Shown here: positions 22,835 to 35,900 of the stretch, in pieces | Layout: the number at the start of each line of letters is the position of its first letter | Numbering within the stretch: position 1 is the first letter of the stretch | NCBI GenBank assembly: GCA_029465975.1 | Contig: CM055741.1 | Coordinates: forward strand, 8,159,042-8,223,041 | Length of the DNA: 64,000 bases | Reading direction: 5' to 3' | Origin: Dallia pectoralis | Taxonomy: Eukaryota; Chordata; Actinopteri; Esociformes; Umbridae | The notes under the pieces: model-generated | What the model saw: only the letters and a program-made list of their open reading frames with translations | What the model was told of the DNA's origin: nothing | The model's database searches: none | Position numbers and translations under genes: made by a program

Positions 22835-25800
22835 CTAAAAAACATTTACCAAAAAAGTTGAAATTTTTTCATTTTCTTCTGAATATACATTCAATTGATG
22901 TAAAAAAAAAAATTTTTTAATTTGAAATACATTTCATTTTCTTATTGACCAATCACTGAAACCTGTCATGCCAACTATATAAGAAAATTGTATGAATAGT
23001 ATGGTGACGAGAGAAAATGGGACAGTTAGCAAAATGGGACAGTTAATCTTTTAAAAGGAAAGCTTAGCATGTGTCCTATTTATACACTAATCCCCTACCA
23101 CGTTAACTAGCATGGTTCTGCTAGTTAACATATCCACATATCAAGGCTTCATTCAGTGAGTTTTTATGCCCTTGAATATTTAGTTCAATGAAACGGTATG
23201 ACCAGTTAAAAACAACACAGAGGATTAGTCAGTTGGGAAAACGTCTCTTTCAGGACAGACGTCAGACATTCTGCAATGTAGCAAATATTCACCAAAACAA
23301 ATTCTTCCTTCATTAGTTTGAGTGTGGGGTGTAGTAAAAGCATTATTTTTGTGGGTTGGTTGCCAGTTCAGACCAATTTTATTGTAGGACAGAAATATTT
23401 TAAAAAAAGATTGCTAACTATTTTAATAAAGGCACATGTTTAAAGTGAAGGAAGAAAGTATTTGATCCCCTGTCAATCAGCAATCTGGCTCCCAGGTTTC
23501 TTACATATACACCTTTAAGAGAGTTCTCCTAATCTCAGCTTGTAACCTGTATAAAAGACACCTGTACACAGAAGAAATCAATCAATCAGATTTCAAACTC
23601 TCCAAGACCAAAGAGCTGTCCAAGGATGTCAGGGACATGATTGTAGACCTATACAAGGCTGGAATTGGCTACAAGACTATCGCCAAGCGAACAGTTGGTG
23701 CGATTATTCTGTATTTTACCTAATAGCAGCAGAGTTAATTTCGGTACATCTCATTCCCAGCAGTTGTCCATCACAATTACGTTAAGAAGGGCACTTTTCC
23801 TCCTCCAAATTAATCTAATTGTGTAGTGCAAAAAGCCAAAATGTCATCTTGACATGTAGAGCTTCCAAATGAACGCTGCAGGTTGAATCCAGACTTACGT
23901 ATCTTGAATCACATCTAATTCTGCCTCCTTCGCCACTGTTCTCTATCGAATTAAGCAAGTTGTTCGAAAATATGGACAAAACAAATGTTTAAATGTTCGC
24001 ATATATAATATGCTTACTATATGGGACTCAAGTATTGGTACTTTGACATTGCAACTTAAAATCGGGCACAAAACTGACACTCACCTGTAAGACTTTACCC
24101 TGTGGGCTCTCCTCGAACTGCAACGCTTGCTGGTACAGCGGGTCGAGCGTTTTCCGCGCAATCTTGGTTTTCTTTTTGGCTACATAGGCTCCGTTGTTTA
24201 GCAGATACACCTTGACGTATGGCGCTGAAAGCAGGATAGATGAAAAAGTAAATTGATGAGAGTTTCGTGTCAATATCCTAGCGCCCCGCCTAAGGCAACA
24301 GGGTCTACGGGCTTGTTCGCCCTCGTCCGGCACTCGTAGGGCAATTACAGTGAAGTGCCATGCTAACAGAAACACTGTACACCTCGTCTGCTCTCTGCAT
24401 TAAAACAAGCAAACTGACACTGTCTGCTTGGCTTCCTGTGATCTTTGGGGCACTTCTTTCTGGTTATAACCACTAACACATATTCTGTCCTCGACTTGGG
24501 AGATCGTATGGACCATCCGATAAACTATGCTGTCCAACTGAAAATAGCCCTTTTATGCTTTTCAACAGCACTTTTGAAAAGCTTTACTGACAGCCATCTT
24601 ATATTGTTCAGAAACCGGCTGCGTCTCAATGCCGTTCTCTGGACGTAGCCAGAGTTACCAGTGCAGTCTCACCGGGGAGGGATTTGGATCCTGGTTTCTG
24701 TACGAGGCCCCGAGCTCGGATCACCTCCACCTCCAGCTGACCCTTCTTGTCCATCATGCCAATTTGAATATCACCTGGGACGAAGACGAAGAAGAGATTC
24801 GGTCGACACCGTTAAACAAGGAACAGGAAATGGACTGTCCTATCGTGTGAGCGAACACATTATTGTTGATATTTTATAGATGTGAGTCTTGTGTAAGTCT
24901 TGTGTAAGTGTAAGTCTTGTGTAAGTGTAAGTCTTGTGTAAGTGTAAGTCTTGTGTAAGTGTACGTCTTGTGTAAGTGTAAGTCTTGTGTAAGTGTAAGT
25001 CTTGTGTAAGTGTACGTCTTGTGTAAGTGTAAGTCTTGTGTAAGTGTAAGTCTTGTGTAAGTGTTGTGTAAGTGTACGTCTTGTGTAAGTGTACGTCTTG
25101 TGTAAGTGTACGTCTTGTGTAAGTGTACGTCTTGTGTAAGTGTACGTCTTGTGTAAGTGTAAGTCTTGTGTAAGTCTTGTGTAAGTGTAAGTCTTATGTA
25201 AGTCTTGTGTAAGTGTAAGTCTTGTGTAAGTGTAAGTCTTGTGTAAGTGTAAGTCTTGTGTAAGTGTAAGTCTTGTGTAAGTGTAAGTCTTGTGTAAGTG
25301 TAAGTCTTGCCACTCGGCTGTGAAACGCTCAACCTGACGTACATTTTGAATTGCTCTTCACCTTTGGCTTAACCCAAACAAGGTAGGAAATAATAGTAAA
25401 TTATTAAAATGTTCTTCAATCGGGGAAGTGTTAATATGTCGATACGTCGATAATATGTTGACAGAATGGGAATGTGCTACGTTTACATACCGATGGCCGG
25501 GGTGGCCAGGGTCTGTCGGCCCACCAGCTGCGCCGGACCCAGACCATCCAAAAAGTCACTGAACTGGTTGCCCGGCTGCCCCAGACGTACCCCGCCGAAC
25601 AGCAGACTGGAACAACGGAGAAAACACGTTTAACATTCAACTATCTCCGGCAAATGAAATCCAGCTTTCTTGGTTCTGGTGGACAGAGGAGTTAGAGGGA
25701 AAATAAATGTTCACGGTGAGGATGGAAGAATGCGACGAACAGGGCTGGAGGTTGTACTGACTTTCCCTCCGAGTTGTAGCTGTTCATGGTTCCGTTGGTG

Positions 25801-28725
25801 GACTCTTTACTGGACTGTCGACTCATGTTCCTGGTCATCTCCACGGCCATGCCGGTCTCCGTGCTCCTCTGGATGGAGGGAACCTTCTCTTTTTTCCCCT
25901 TCCCCTCTGGACGAGACAAGCAGGGGGCGAAAAAAACACAGATGAGAATGTATTGAGTGACCTAGTTAGCGCTCCTACTTCATTCCTGCGACGTTAAAGC
26001 TGCTTGTTAGATACCTAAAAACACTGATAGAGGTTCAAGCTGGATTTATGATGTGTGTGTGACCCTTTTCCCGGGAAAAGTGTTAAAAAACTGCATCGAA
26101 CACAGTTACATCTCATGGTTACCACGCTAACATCACTGAAGACACTGTGGACACATGAGGAAGAGAAAGAACCATGTGGTGAAAGTAGCATTTCCTGTCA
26201 TTATCATGACCAACAAATCCCAGCTGAATAACGGGCTGGAGAAGAATTGAGAGGTTTGCAAAGCTCATGACTGTGTTAAAACAAACAGGATGTTTTCTTA
26301 CTCAGAGAGATAGCATAAATAACACAATTGTCTGTCGTGTTTAGCCCCAGGACCAACGTAAAATGTCAAAACAACATGAGTACCAGTGAGCGATGATGCA
26401 CATTATTGAAATTGTGCGATTAGTTTTAACTCTGATGAAGGAAATTACTTTTTTTTTTTTAAACTCGAAAATAGTTGTAAAGCAGAAATAAGGCACTAAG
26501 CCATATTAAAAAACAAACCCAAATACTCCTCACCTTACCTCAGGCCAAGGAGAACACTAAGATCAAAGCGAACACCAATTTTATTCCTGTATAACGGTAA
26601 AGAGTGAGGAAGGGAAGGAAAGTCCCCTAAGGCCCATAGGTATCTTTTTAATGGATTTTTATGGCAGCAACAAAGAGTAGTGCATTTGGAGACTGTCAAC
26701 TGTCCCTCCACCGTTCCCCAGCACATGTCCAGCCTGGCCTGGTTGAGAAAACCTCTCTGAACCTCGCTCTCTCTGACTGGAAGAGGCATTAAAGGAATCC
26801 AGGCTAGAGTGGAAACAAGCACGCGGTCCCAAACATGCGTCCATTACAACGCATTTCACTTTTGCACGTGTCTCGTTCGCCGTTGACCTTTGAACTCACC
26901 GGGTCCACTGATCTGCGAGGTGCTCCGGCTCCGTCGGTTGGAGACGATGGAGACCACCCGGGCGCTGAGGCTGGAGCGCCTCTTCTTGCCGCCGGTGCCC
27001 ACCGTGCCGAGCGCCGTGTCCGATTGGCTGCCGTCGGTGCGCTCCGACGTGTAGATCTCGCCGCTCACGCTCGTGCTCTTCAGCATGCTCCGCCCCGGCG
27101 CCGCTCGAACCTGCCGACTTGACCGAGGAAGAGGAGAAAGTGGAAGAGAGGACGGAAAGACGAGAGTTTAAATGTGTAAAAATGACATCCGTTAAACTCA
27201 GCTTAATGTGTTTCAGGGACGCGTTCTGTGACACATCGGTGAGGGACTGTAATGCGTTTAATCTTAAAACTTTCCGCTGACGATGCAATAAAGCCTCGAC
27301 AGACACTAGACACGTTTCAAAACGTCAACTACAAACACAACGTGTCTATAGGCTTGATGACATGCATTAGTCTCTCAGTCTCAGACGTTAGCTGTTTAGG
27401 ATTCTTCTTCTCCTCACACAGGCCAACACACAGCACAAGCAGACAACGTGCAGCGCTCCGTGGCGCCGCTTAGGGGCTCGGAGGAGCTGGCGCACGTCCG
27501 TCCCTGTCCCCTCAGAGGGGGTGAGGGTGCTGCAGGAGAGCTTTGTCTCGCTACATCGGTTCCCCGTTCCCACTGGGGACTCTATGCATTCGACAAGGGG
27601 ACTAGGGAAGGGTAGGGTGGCTTGGGGCCTCTCTTCGGCCCCTTGAAGGGGGGTAAGAGAGGGGCGTGTAGCAGTGGAAGTGTTGGGCTGGTAGAAGTCC
27701 AACTCTGAGATCCAGGGGGGGTCCGGACAGGGAGGACCATGCAGGAAGCAAGCAAGGAGTGACCTAAGATACACAGTGACGTATAGACACAGAGGCACAA
27801 AACACACCAGTACAGGTTGACACAATACAGACACAGACACATAGACACAGAGGCACAAAACATGCCAGTACAGGTTGACACAGTACAGACACAGACACAT
27901 AGACACAGAGGCACAAAACACACCAGTAAAGGTTGGCACAGTACAGACACATAGACACAGAGGCACAAAACACACCAGTACAGGTTGGCACAATACAGAC
28001 AGACACACAACCACAACCACATACACAGACACAAACACACAAGCACATACACAAACACACAACCACATACACAGAGGCACAAAACACACCAGTACAGGTT
28101 GACACAACCACAGACACACAACCACAACCACAGACAAATTGTAATGAAGAGAGCGACCTTCTTTCACCTCAGATGGGGAAAGGAGATTCCAGGAGAGGGG
28201 TAAAGGCTATGCGGACCAGTGAGATTTAATATCTGATTCAATATCTGTTAATATGTTCGATACAGCATTTGTCATCACAATAAATGTACAAAATTATCCC
28301 TATGACGTTAGTTTGAAATATGCGTATATAACATGATTACTGTGCCATATATTTCTTTACTGATATATGACTATTGATCACATTTCCTATTTATTGTTTA
28401 TCATAATGAACCTTTTAAGTGTCGATACGCCTATAAGTTCTCGGTTTGGTCACTGCCAACGTCAATGCTGGCAGGTTCCAGAACATTCCGGAGGCAGCAG
28501 TTCCTGTTAACGCCCACCGAGGCCTTGTGTCTCTCGCGGTTACGTGCATTCATCCAAGTATCTGGCTAAGCACCTCCATGTTGACCCGGGGCCACACTTT
28601 AGCCGTCTGAGGAGCCAGCAAACGAACAAACACCGGCCCCTTGTCTCCGCAGACTAAACTAGGCCCTCTCTCATCTAGAACAGTCTAACGTAGGATCATA
28701 AAGTAGGGTCTTATTTCTCTTGTGT

Positions 28726-28767
<42 letters not shown>

Positions 28768-29392
28768 ATGCAGACCTGAATTCACAACAGCTTTAACAGG
28801 GCCACTACATCCTGATCCATGCCCAGGAGCGCCACAGCAGATTGGGTCATTTGTCAGATAGGAGTACCGGTCTGTACTGGTCAAGGCCGGTCTGGACCGG
28901 TCAGGGTGGTGTGTGGGAATGGAGATGGAAGGCCTTTGGGAGCTAGAGTCTACAGCAGGAGATCAGAAGGCTTTCGGAGGGACACAACACGCTAGGGCTT
29001 GGAAGGAGGAGGCGGAGTGTCATCGCCACGGTGACAGTCACGCTGAGCCAATGGTTGTCCGGGAAACTAGGTCGACGTCACAGATGTTTTGGAAGCAGTG
29101 GGTGGGTTAGAGTACACTAAAGTCTCTGACAGTGTGTCTTTGTTCCGCCGGGAAAAGGGGGGGGGTTCTGCCTTTACCTGGCGTCTTCGGGGTCCCCTGA
29201 CACAGTGTGCCTCCTCCTTTTCATTTCCTGAGAGAAACGCCTTTTCCCCACCTTCATCTTCTCCTCTTCCTCTCCATTTACCCCCCATGAGATCCTTCTG
29301 TCCTTCTTCTCCTCCTCTAAAGACTTAGACCTAGGTCAGTTTGTTTTGTTTCATCCATATCGTTGTGTGTGTGTGTGGAGTGTGTGTGTGTG

Positions 29393-29427
<35 letters not shown>

Positions 29428-29899
29428 AATGTTTGTCGAAGATTGCCGGCATGCAAAGAGATTCAAACATGCACCCATTAACATGCATAGAAAAACCAAA
29501 TACAAAATACAACAGACATGCATGAGGCACTGAGACACTTTTAACCGGTGCATAATGTTTAACATGTCTGCCCATTATTTCAAAATAAAAGGTCAAAAGA
29601 TCTGGCACACGACAACATCGAGTTTTCCGGGCGGGACACTGACCTAAGCCGGCCTCTGGGGCGTTCCGATTGGATGGACATGTAGGAAGTGCTGCTGAGG
29701 CGGGAGGCACTGCTGGCGCGGGATAGGGCAGAGGCGTCGCTCATATCGCTGTCCGACGACCGCGCCGAAACATTGTCACTGCTCCGCCGCTGATCGGCAT
29801 ACATCTACCAGCAAGGAAAAAAGGAGACCGCGTTCACTTCACGGCGTTCGCCCAGCGATGACATAAAGGTAAATGTTACACGGAAACTATATTGGCAAC

Positions 29900-29947
<48 letters not shown>

Positions 29948-32900
29948 GCTGGATAGTGACCTCTCGTTTGGTCTTGAGGTCGTTTTCGGGGTCATGGGAG
30001 GCAGAAGGGCGGTAGGGATGTGCTTTCATGTTCATCTGTCGCGCTCGCTCTTCGACCGCCAGAGCTGGAGGTCAAACCAATCAACAAACCAATTAACAAA
30101 CAATCAACAAACCAATTAGCAAACAATCAACAAACAATTGACCTAAGGCATCGCAAATACACAAACACTTGTTGGGCGGATGACAATGGAGGTGAACGGC
30201 GTGGGGTAAAGTTTCCTCTAGACCGGGTGGTCGCAAATTAGATTAGCCTGTGACCACATTTTTACATTTTAAATCACAATTTTTCCCCTCAGTCTGACGT
30301 ACAGTCTGGTCATGTCCACACAATTCGGAGGAATAGAGAACATTTCTGAAGATAAATGAAAACACTAAAGTCCTTTTTTCAATTTATTTTCGGTCAAAAC
30401 GAACCATTAAAAAGTAAAAGCCACAATAAGGGCAAGTCTGTTTATTACAACTTCACAATAGAGCTACTGGAGGTAAACCGCCCAATATTAGGGCATTTTA
30501 GCATTCTCCACAACTACGGTTCGAATAAGTAATGGAAGCTGAGAGCTGTACCTAGAGAACACTTTACCCCGGAAAAACGTGAACACAGAAGGCAGGGGAG
30601 AAGCGACAGATTGGGTTGTGTTAAACATCATATCACTGTAATCGATATTATATGTGCTATACTCCATCTCAACACTAGGTGGAGCAGGTTGTACACCTCT
30701 TCCATTGGATTGCATGCACAGAATAACACAGCGCTCAGAGGATATTAGCTACGTACGTTACTTGTTAGAAATCACATCTACGGGATTGAAAAGGGGGTAA
30801 AGTCTTATACATACTGATGTGTGTAAAATGCAGTCTGTGAAGATATTGATTACCTCTTTCTTCAGGTTTATTACCAGCGGCTTTAATATCTACGGGTATA
30901 TGTTCTTCATGAGCATGTAGGTGGAAGAAAATAGGGACGTGAAGAAAGAAAGAAGAGTATGAAAAAGTACTCAGACAGAATGTTGAAATGGTTCGGAACG
31001 GACAGTTGCCGGGACCTTGTGCCGGACACATCACCTACACACACACACGCGCACGCAGACGCGCACACACACACACGCGCACACAAATAAATAAAAACAT
31101 GGACACACACACACACACACCTTGACAACCTACCTTGCTCTATACTACTGCTTCTGGCTGGTACCTGCGGCAGCTGTCTGGCCCTGCGGCCGGACTGGGG
31201 AGACCCTGTAGGAGGGGACGGGCTGTGTGCGTGTGCTCTGAGAGAGAAAAGACCGAAAAGAAGAAAAGAAAAAGACACGAGAATGAGATTGAGCTCCATC
31301 CTGAACCATCTGTACGTACACGCAACCGGACCAGACACCGGGGAGGAGCAACGGATCGACAACCAATAGGAGGACCGGGAATGACCACGGGGGGAGATCT
31401 GTGGGCCAATGAGGCTTGGGCGAGGGGGCGGGGCCGGTACAGGTGGGGGTGGCTACGTCGTGCACCTGTCTTGTCGCGGTGAGTTGGGGGCGGAGCCGCC
31501 CAGAGGCGTCTGACTAAAGGGTTTCAACGGACCCCCTCTCCCTCTACTCCCCCTCAGTATGGATGTGGGCTGCATGCGACTGGCGTCGTCAGGCCACGAC
31601 GAGAGAAAAGAGCAAACAAACGACAGGAAGCTAAATGATATGAATGGCAAAGAATGTAATCAACGGAATCAGAAGGTGACATTTAAACGGACCCTCATGA
31701 CACACATGTGCACTTATTTCACCTATATTTTAGGGCGTTTTGTTTGTGTTGTGGCGTAGTGGATACAAATGCAGTGCGATGACATAATCCACAATACGTT
31801 TATTTGGATGTATGCGAGTTGTTTTTTGGCAGTTTATGAAAGCCCAGGAGGAGCTTTTTAATGGACAACAGGGGTTAATCAAGTAGCAGAAACGAGTAAA
31901 GGGACAGATTAGCTAGTACAATGTTCACTACAGTGGCAATAAAATAATGGGTCTTAAGGGATCATGATTCTTAAATTATCTTTGGAAACCTATTTACTCT
32001 GTTATAAAAATGATATATAATATATAATTCTATATAATATTATATATAAGAAAAAAAACCTAGGACCAAGACTGCCCAAGGTCAACCAAATAGTAGTTAA
32101 TACATCCCCTCGTTCTTGACAGGAAGTGGGATTTGACTCAGATACAGTCGGGGAGAAATGGAAACGTGTGGCGGGAATGGATAAATGAATGACCTTACCT
32201 GTCAGTCTCCAGGCCCTTCTTACGGTTACCTCTCTGACTGTCAGGCCTGCCCAGAATCCCACACTGCCTGTAGAGGACATGTGGAGTCAAAATGGAGAAT
32301 GGGTGCCGCAATGAAAAAGTAATGTGTATGTAATGCATGGTTAGAACGAATGAAACCGGTGCGTTGGTTGTAATGACTGTGAACGATTAGCCTTTCAGAG
32401 GAGGCAGAAGTCAGGTGTGTGGAGGTGAGAGGAGGCAGAAGTCAGGTGTGCGGAGGTGAGAGGAGGCAGAAGTCAGGTGTGCGGAGGTCAGAGGAGGCAG
32501 AAGTCAGGTGTGCGGAGGTGAGAGGAGGCAGAAGTCAGGTGTGCGGAGGTCAGAGGAGGCAGAAGTCAGGTGTACGGAGGTCAGAGGAGGCAGAAGTCAG
32601 GTGTGTGGAGGTCAGAGGAGGCAGAAGTCAGGTGTGTGGAGGTGAGAGGAGGCAGAAGTCAGGTGTGCGGAGGAGAGAGGAGGCAGAAGTCAGGTGTGTG
32701 GAGGTGAGAGGAGGCAGAAGTCAGGTGTGTGGAGGTGAGAGGAGGCAGAAGTCAGGTGTGTGGAGGAGAGAGGAGGCAGAAGTCAGGTGTGTGGAGGAGA
32801 GAGGAGGCAGAAGTCAGGTGTGTGGAGGAGAGAGGAGGCAGAAGTCAGGTGTGTGGAGGAGAGAGGAGGCAGAAGTCAGGTGTGCGGAGGTCAGAGGAGG

Positions 32901-35900
32901 CAGAAGTCAGGTGTGTGGAGGTGAGAGGAGGCAGAAGTCAGGTGTGTGGAGGTGAGAGGAGGCAGAAGTCAGGTGTGTGGAGGTGAGAGGAGGCAGAAGT
33001 CAGGTGTGCGGAGGTGAGAGGAGGCAGAAGTCAGATGTGCGGAGGTCAGAGGAGGCAGAAGTCAGGTGTGTGGAGGTGAGAGGAGGCAGAAGTCAGGTGT
33101 GCGGAGGAGAGAGGAGGCAGAAGTCAGGTGTGCGGAGGAGAGAGGAGGCAGAAGTCAGGTGTGCGGAGGTGAGAGGAGGCAGAAGTCAGGTGTGTGGAGG
33201 TGAGAGGAGGCAGAAGTCAGGTGTGCGGAGGTCAGAGGAGGCAGAAGTCAGGTGTGTGGAGGTGAGAGGAGGCAGAAGTCAGGTGTGTGGAGGTGAGAGG
33301 AGGCAGAAGTCAGGTGTGCGGAGGTCAGAGGAGGCAGAAGTCAGGTGTGCGGAGGAGAGAGGAGGCAGAAGTAAGGTGTGTGGAGGTGAGAGGAGGCAGA
33401 AGTCAGGTGTGGAGGTGAGATGAGGCAGAAGTCAGGTGTGTGGAGGATAGAGGAGCGGCAGGCTGGGAGAGCAGTAAACACAGCAAAGCGTCAGAAAAAC
33501 AATTTACGAGTTTTAAACATCCAGGAGAGCCAGCTAATGCCAGGAACAGAGCTTGGGTCAGGAGGGCAAGAAGGTCAGAGCTATTGGAATAGTGCGCGGG
33601 TTAGGGAGCAACAACGTTAGCCAAAGGACGCTATGGGAGAACAGCAGCCGTGGCTCCTGAGAGAGACACGCGAGGCTAAATCGGTACCCAGTACCTGTCT
33701 TCTTCGGGTGAGGCACGCTCTACTAATATCCTGGGGCTTGTTGGTCGTCTGTGGGGCAGCGAATTGGAGCACCTGGTGGTGTGTCGCCCCCCATGGTGAG
33801 AAGACAGAACAGGGATAGGGGCATATGATCAACGAGAGGAAAGGCGTTGGGGTTACACTGTTATAACAAGCGCCGGACATAGAGACGCCCCGGCACCTCG
33901 AAGAGACGCACCGGCACCCCGAAGAGACGCCCTGGGACCGCGAAGGCTTTTGCTGGATGAAACACGATGAACATTGTGACGAGTCCCCTTTTCTGCGTGC
34001 CGATGTGAACCCGTTGGTCTAGCAGCGAGGCCTATGTTTCTGTTGTCTGGCGATAAACAAAGGTTGAGCTACGGTCCTCCTGTTATACAATCTTACAAGG
34101 TGTGAAGCTCTCCAGTTATACACACACGCATCCGATCTGGAGCAGTGGTTTTCACGAGCCAATAGAGTGCCGTTGAACCCTCGTCGATTTAAAACGCAGA
34201 AACTGGCACCCACCCAGGCGGCTGGCAGAGGTGCTTGGATCGTTAAATGTGGGGAACAAAGGAAGAGTGTGGCACGCTGTGTTTCAGCTTCGAATTACTT
34301 GATATAAAACAACGGCGCGATTGTCTTTCTTCGGGTTCTTGTTGAGGCTCAGCAGTTGTGCTGTATTCTCAGTGGAGAGAACGGTGACATGTGCTACCAT
34401 AAGGAATACAATACAATTCAGCGAATTCTGGAAGAGGTCAGAGCTGGTACCTGTCTCGGGCGGGGGAGTGGAAGGAGGTGTCAGGCTTCAGGCAGGTGGT
34501 GCTGGCACTCCTCACCCGGTCCAGACAGGGCTGCAGATCACTACAGCACCATGAGACAGAACAGAAAACCACAGATGGGACGAGAGGGAGATGTGGAAAG
34601 AGAGAATGACGGTAGGAGGAGTGGTGGAGGCGATAGGAGGAGTGGAGGAGAGAGAAGGAGAAGTGGTGGAGAGAGAAGGAGAAGTGGAGGAGAGAGAAGG
34701 AGAAGTGGAGGAGAGAGAAGGAGAAGTGGAGGAGAGAGAAGGAGAAGTGGAGGAGAGAGAAGGAGAAGTGGTGGAGAGAGAAGGAGAAGTGGAGGAGAGA
34801 GAAGGAGGAGAGAGAAGGAGAAGTGGAGGAGAGAGAAGGAGAAGTGGAGGAGAGAGAAGGAGGAGTGGAGGAGAGAGAATGAGAAGTGGTGGAGAGAGAA
34901 GGAGAAGTGAAGGATAGTGAAGGAGAAGTGGAGGAGAGAGAAGGAGAAGTGGAGGAGAGAGGAGGAGGAGTGGAGGAGAGAGAAGGAGGAGTGGAGGAGA
35001 GAGAAGGAGGAGTGGAGGAGGAGTGGAGGAGAGAGAAGGAGGAGTGGAGGAGAGAGAAGGAGGAGTGGAGGAGAGAGAAGGAGGAGTGGAGGAGAGGAGG
35101 AGGAGTGGAGGAGAGAGAAGGAGGAGTGGAGGAGAGAGAAGGAGGAGTGGAGGAGAGAGAAGGAGAAGTGGAGGAGAGAGAAGGAGGAGTGGTGGAGAGA
35201 GAAGGAGAAGTGGAGGAGAGAGAAGGAGAAGTGGTGGAGAGAGAAGGAGAAGTGGTGGAGAGAGAAGGAGAAGTGGAGGAGAGAATGACAGAAAGACAGG
35301 GTTGCGTCAGTCAATAAAAGAGCAAGACCAAAATTACAGAAAGGGAAATGAGGAACGGGAAAAAGAAAGGAGAGAAAAGGAAAAAAGAAAAGAAAATGGA
35401 GAAAGACAAAAACAATAAACATTTTGATCCAGTAGGAACTTCTAGAAAGGCCTTTAAAAGGTTTGTTGGTTACAATACCTCTCCTGTGTTAATAATACTG
35501 TACTGTTGGTTATAATAGCTCTCCTGTGTTAATAATACTGTACTGTTGGTTATAATAGCTCTCATGTGTTAATAATACTGTAATGTTGGTTATAATAGCT
35601 CTCCAGTGTTAATAATACTGTACTGTTGGTTATAATAGCTCTCCAGTGTTAATAATACTGTACTGTTGGTTATAATAGCTCTCCTGTGTTAATAATACTG
35701 TACCGTTGGTTATAATAGCTCTCCTGTGTTAATAATACTGTACTGTTGGTTATAATAGCTCTCATGTGTTAATAATACTGTACTGTTGGTTATAATAGCT
35801 CTCATGTGTTAATAATACTGTACTGTTGGTTATAATAGCTCTCCAGTGTTAATAATACTGTACTGTTGGTTATAATAGCTTTCCTGTGTTAATAATACTG

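Noticed and set aside
30600..30715. EYSTYNI minus-strand segment resembling RIM1 EQYSKYNI
   Set aside because: It lies upstream of the exon it should follow and has no splice signals in phase.
30765..30815. YKTLPP-containing minus-strand segment resembling a RIM1 linker block (HYKTLPPK)
   Set aside because: It is in the wrong order relative to the flanking exons, has no usable donor, and runs into a stop. Treated as chance.
32419..33423. Long open frame with 31-residue repeats ([18 protein letters not shown] type)
   Set aside because: It is a by-product of the 31-bp minisatellite inside a rims1 intron. All three frames encode the same cyclic sequence and there is no supporting signal.
3222..33450. 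CRISPR-like regular repeats
   Set aside because: The tandem arrays have no unique spacers of constant length, and the window is eukaryotic.
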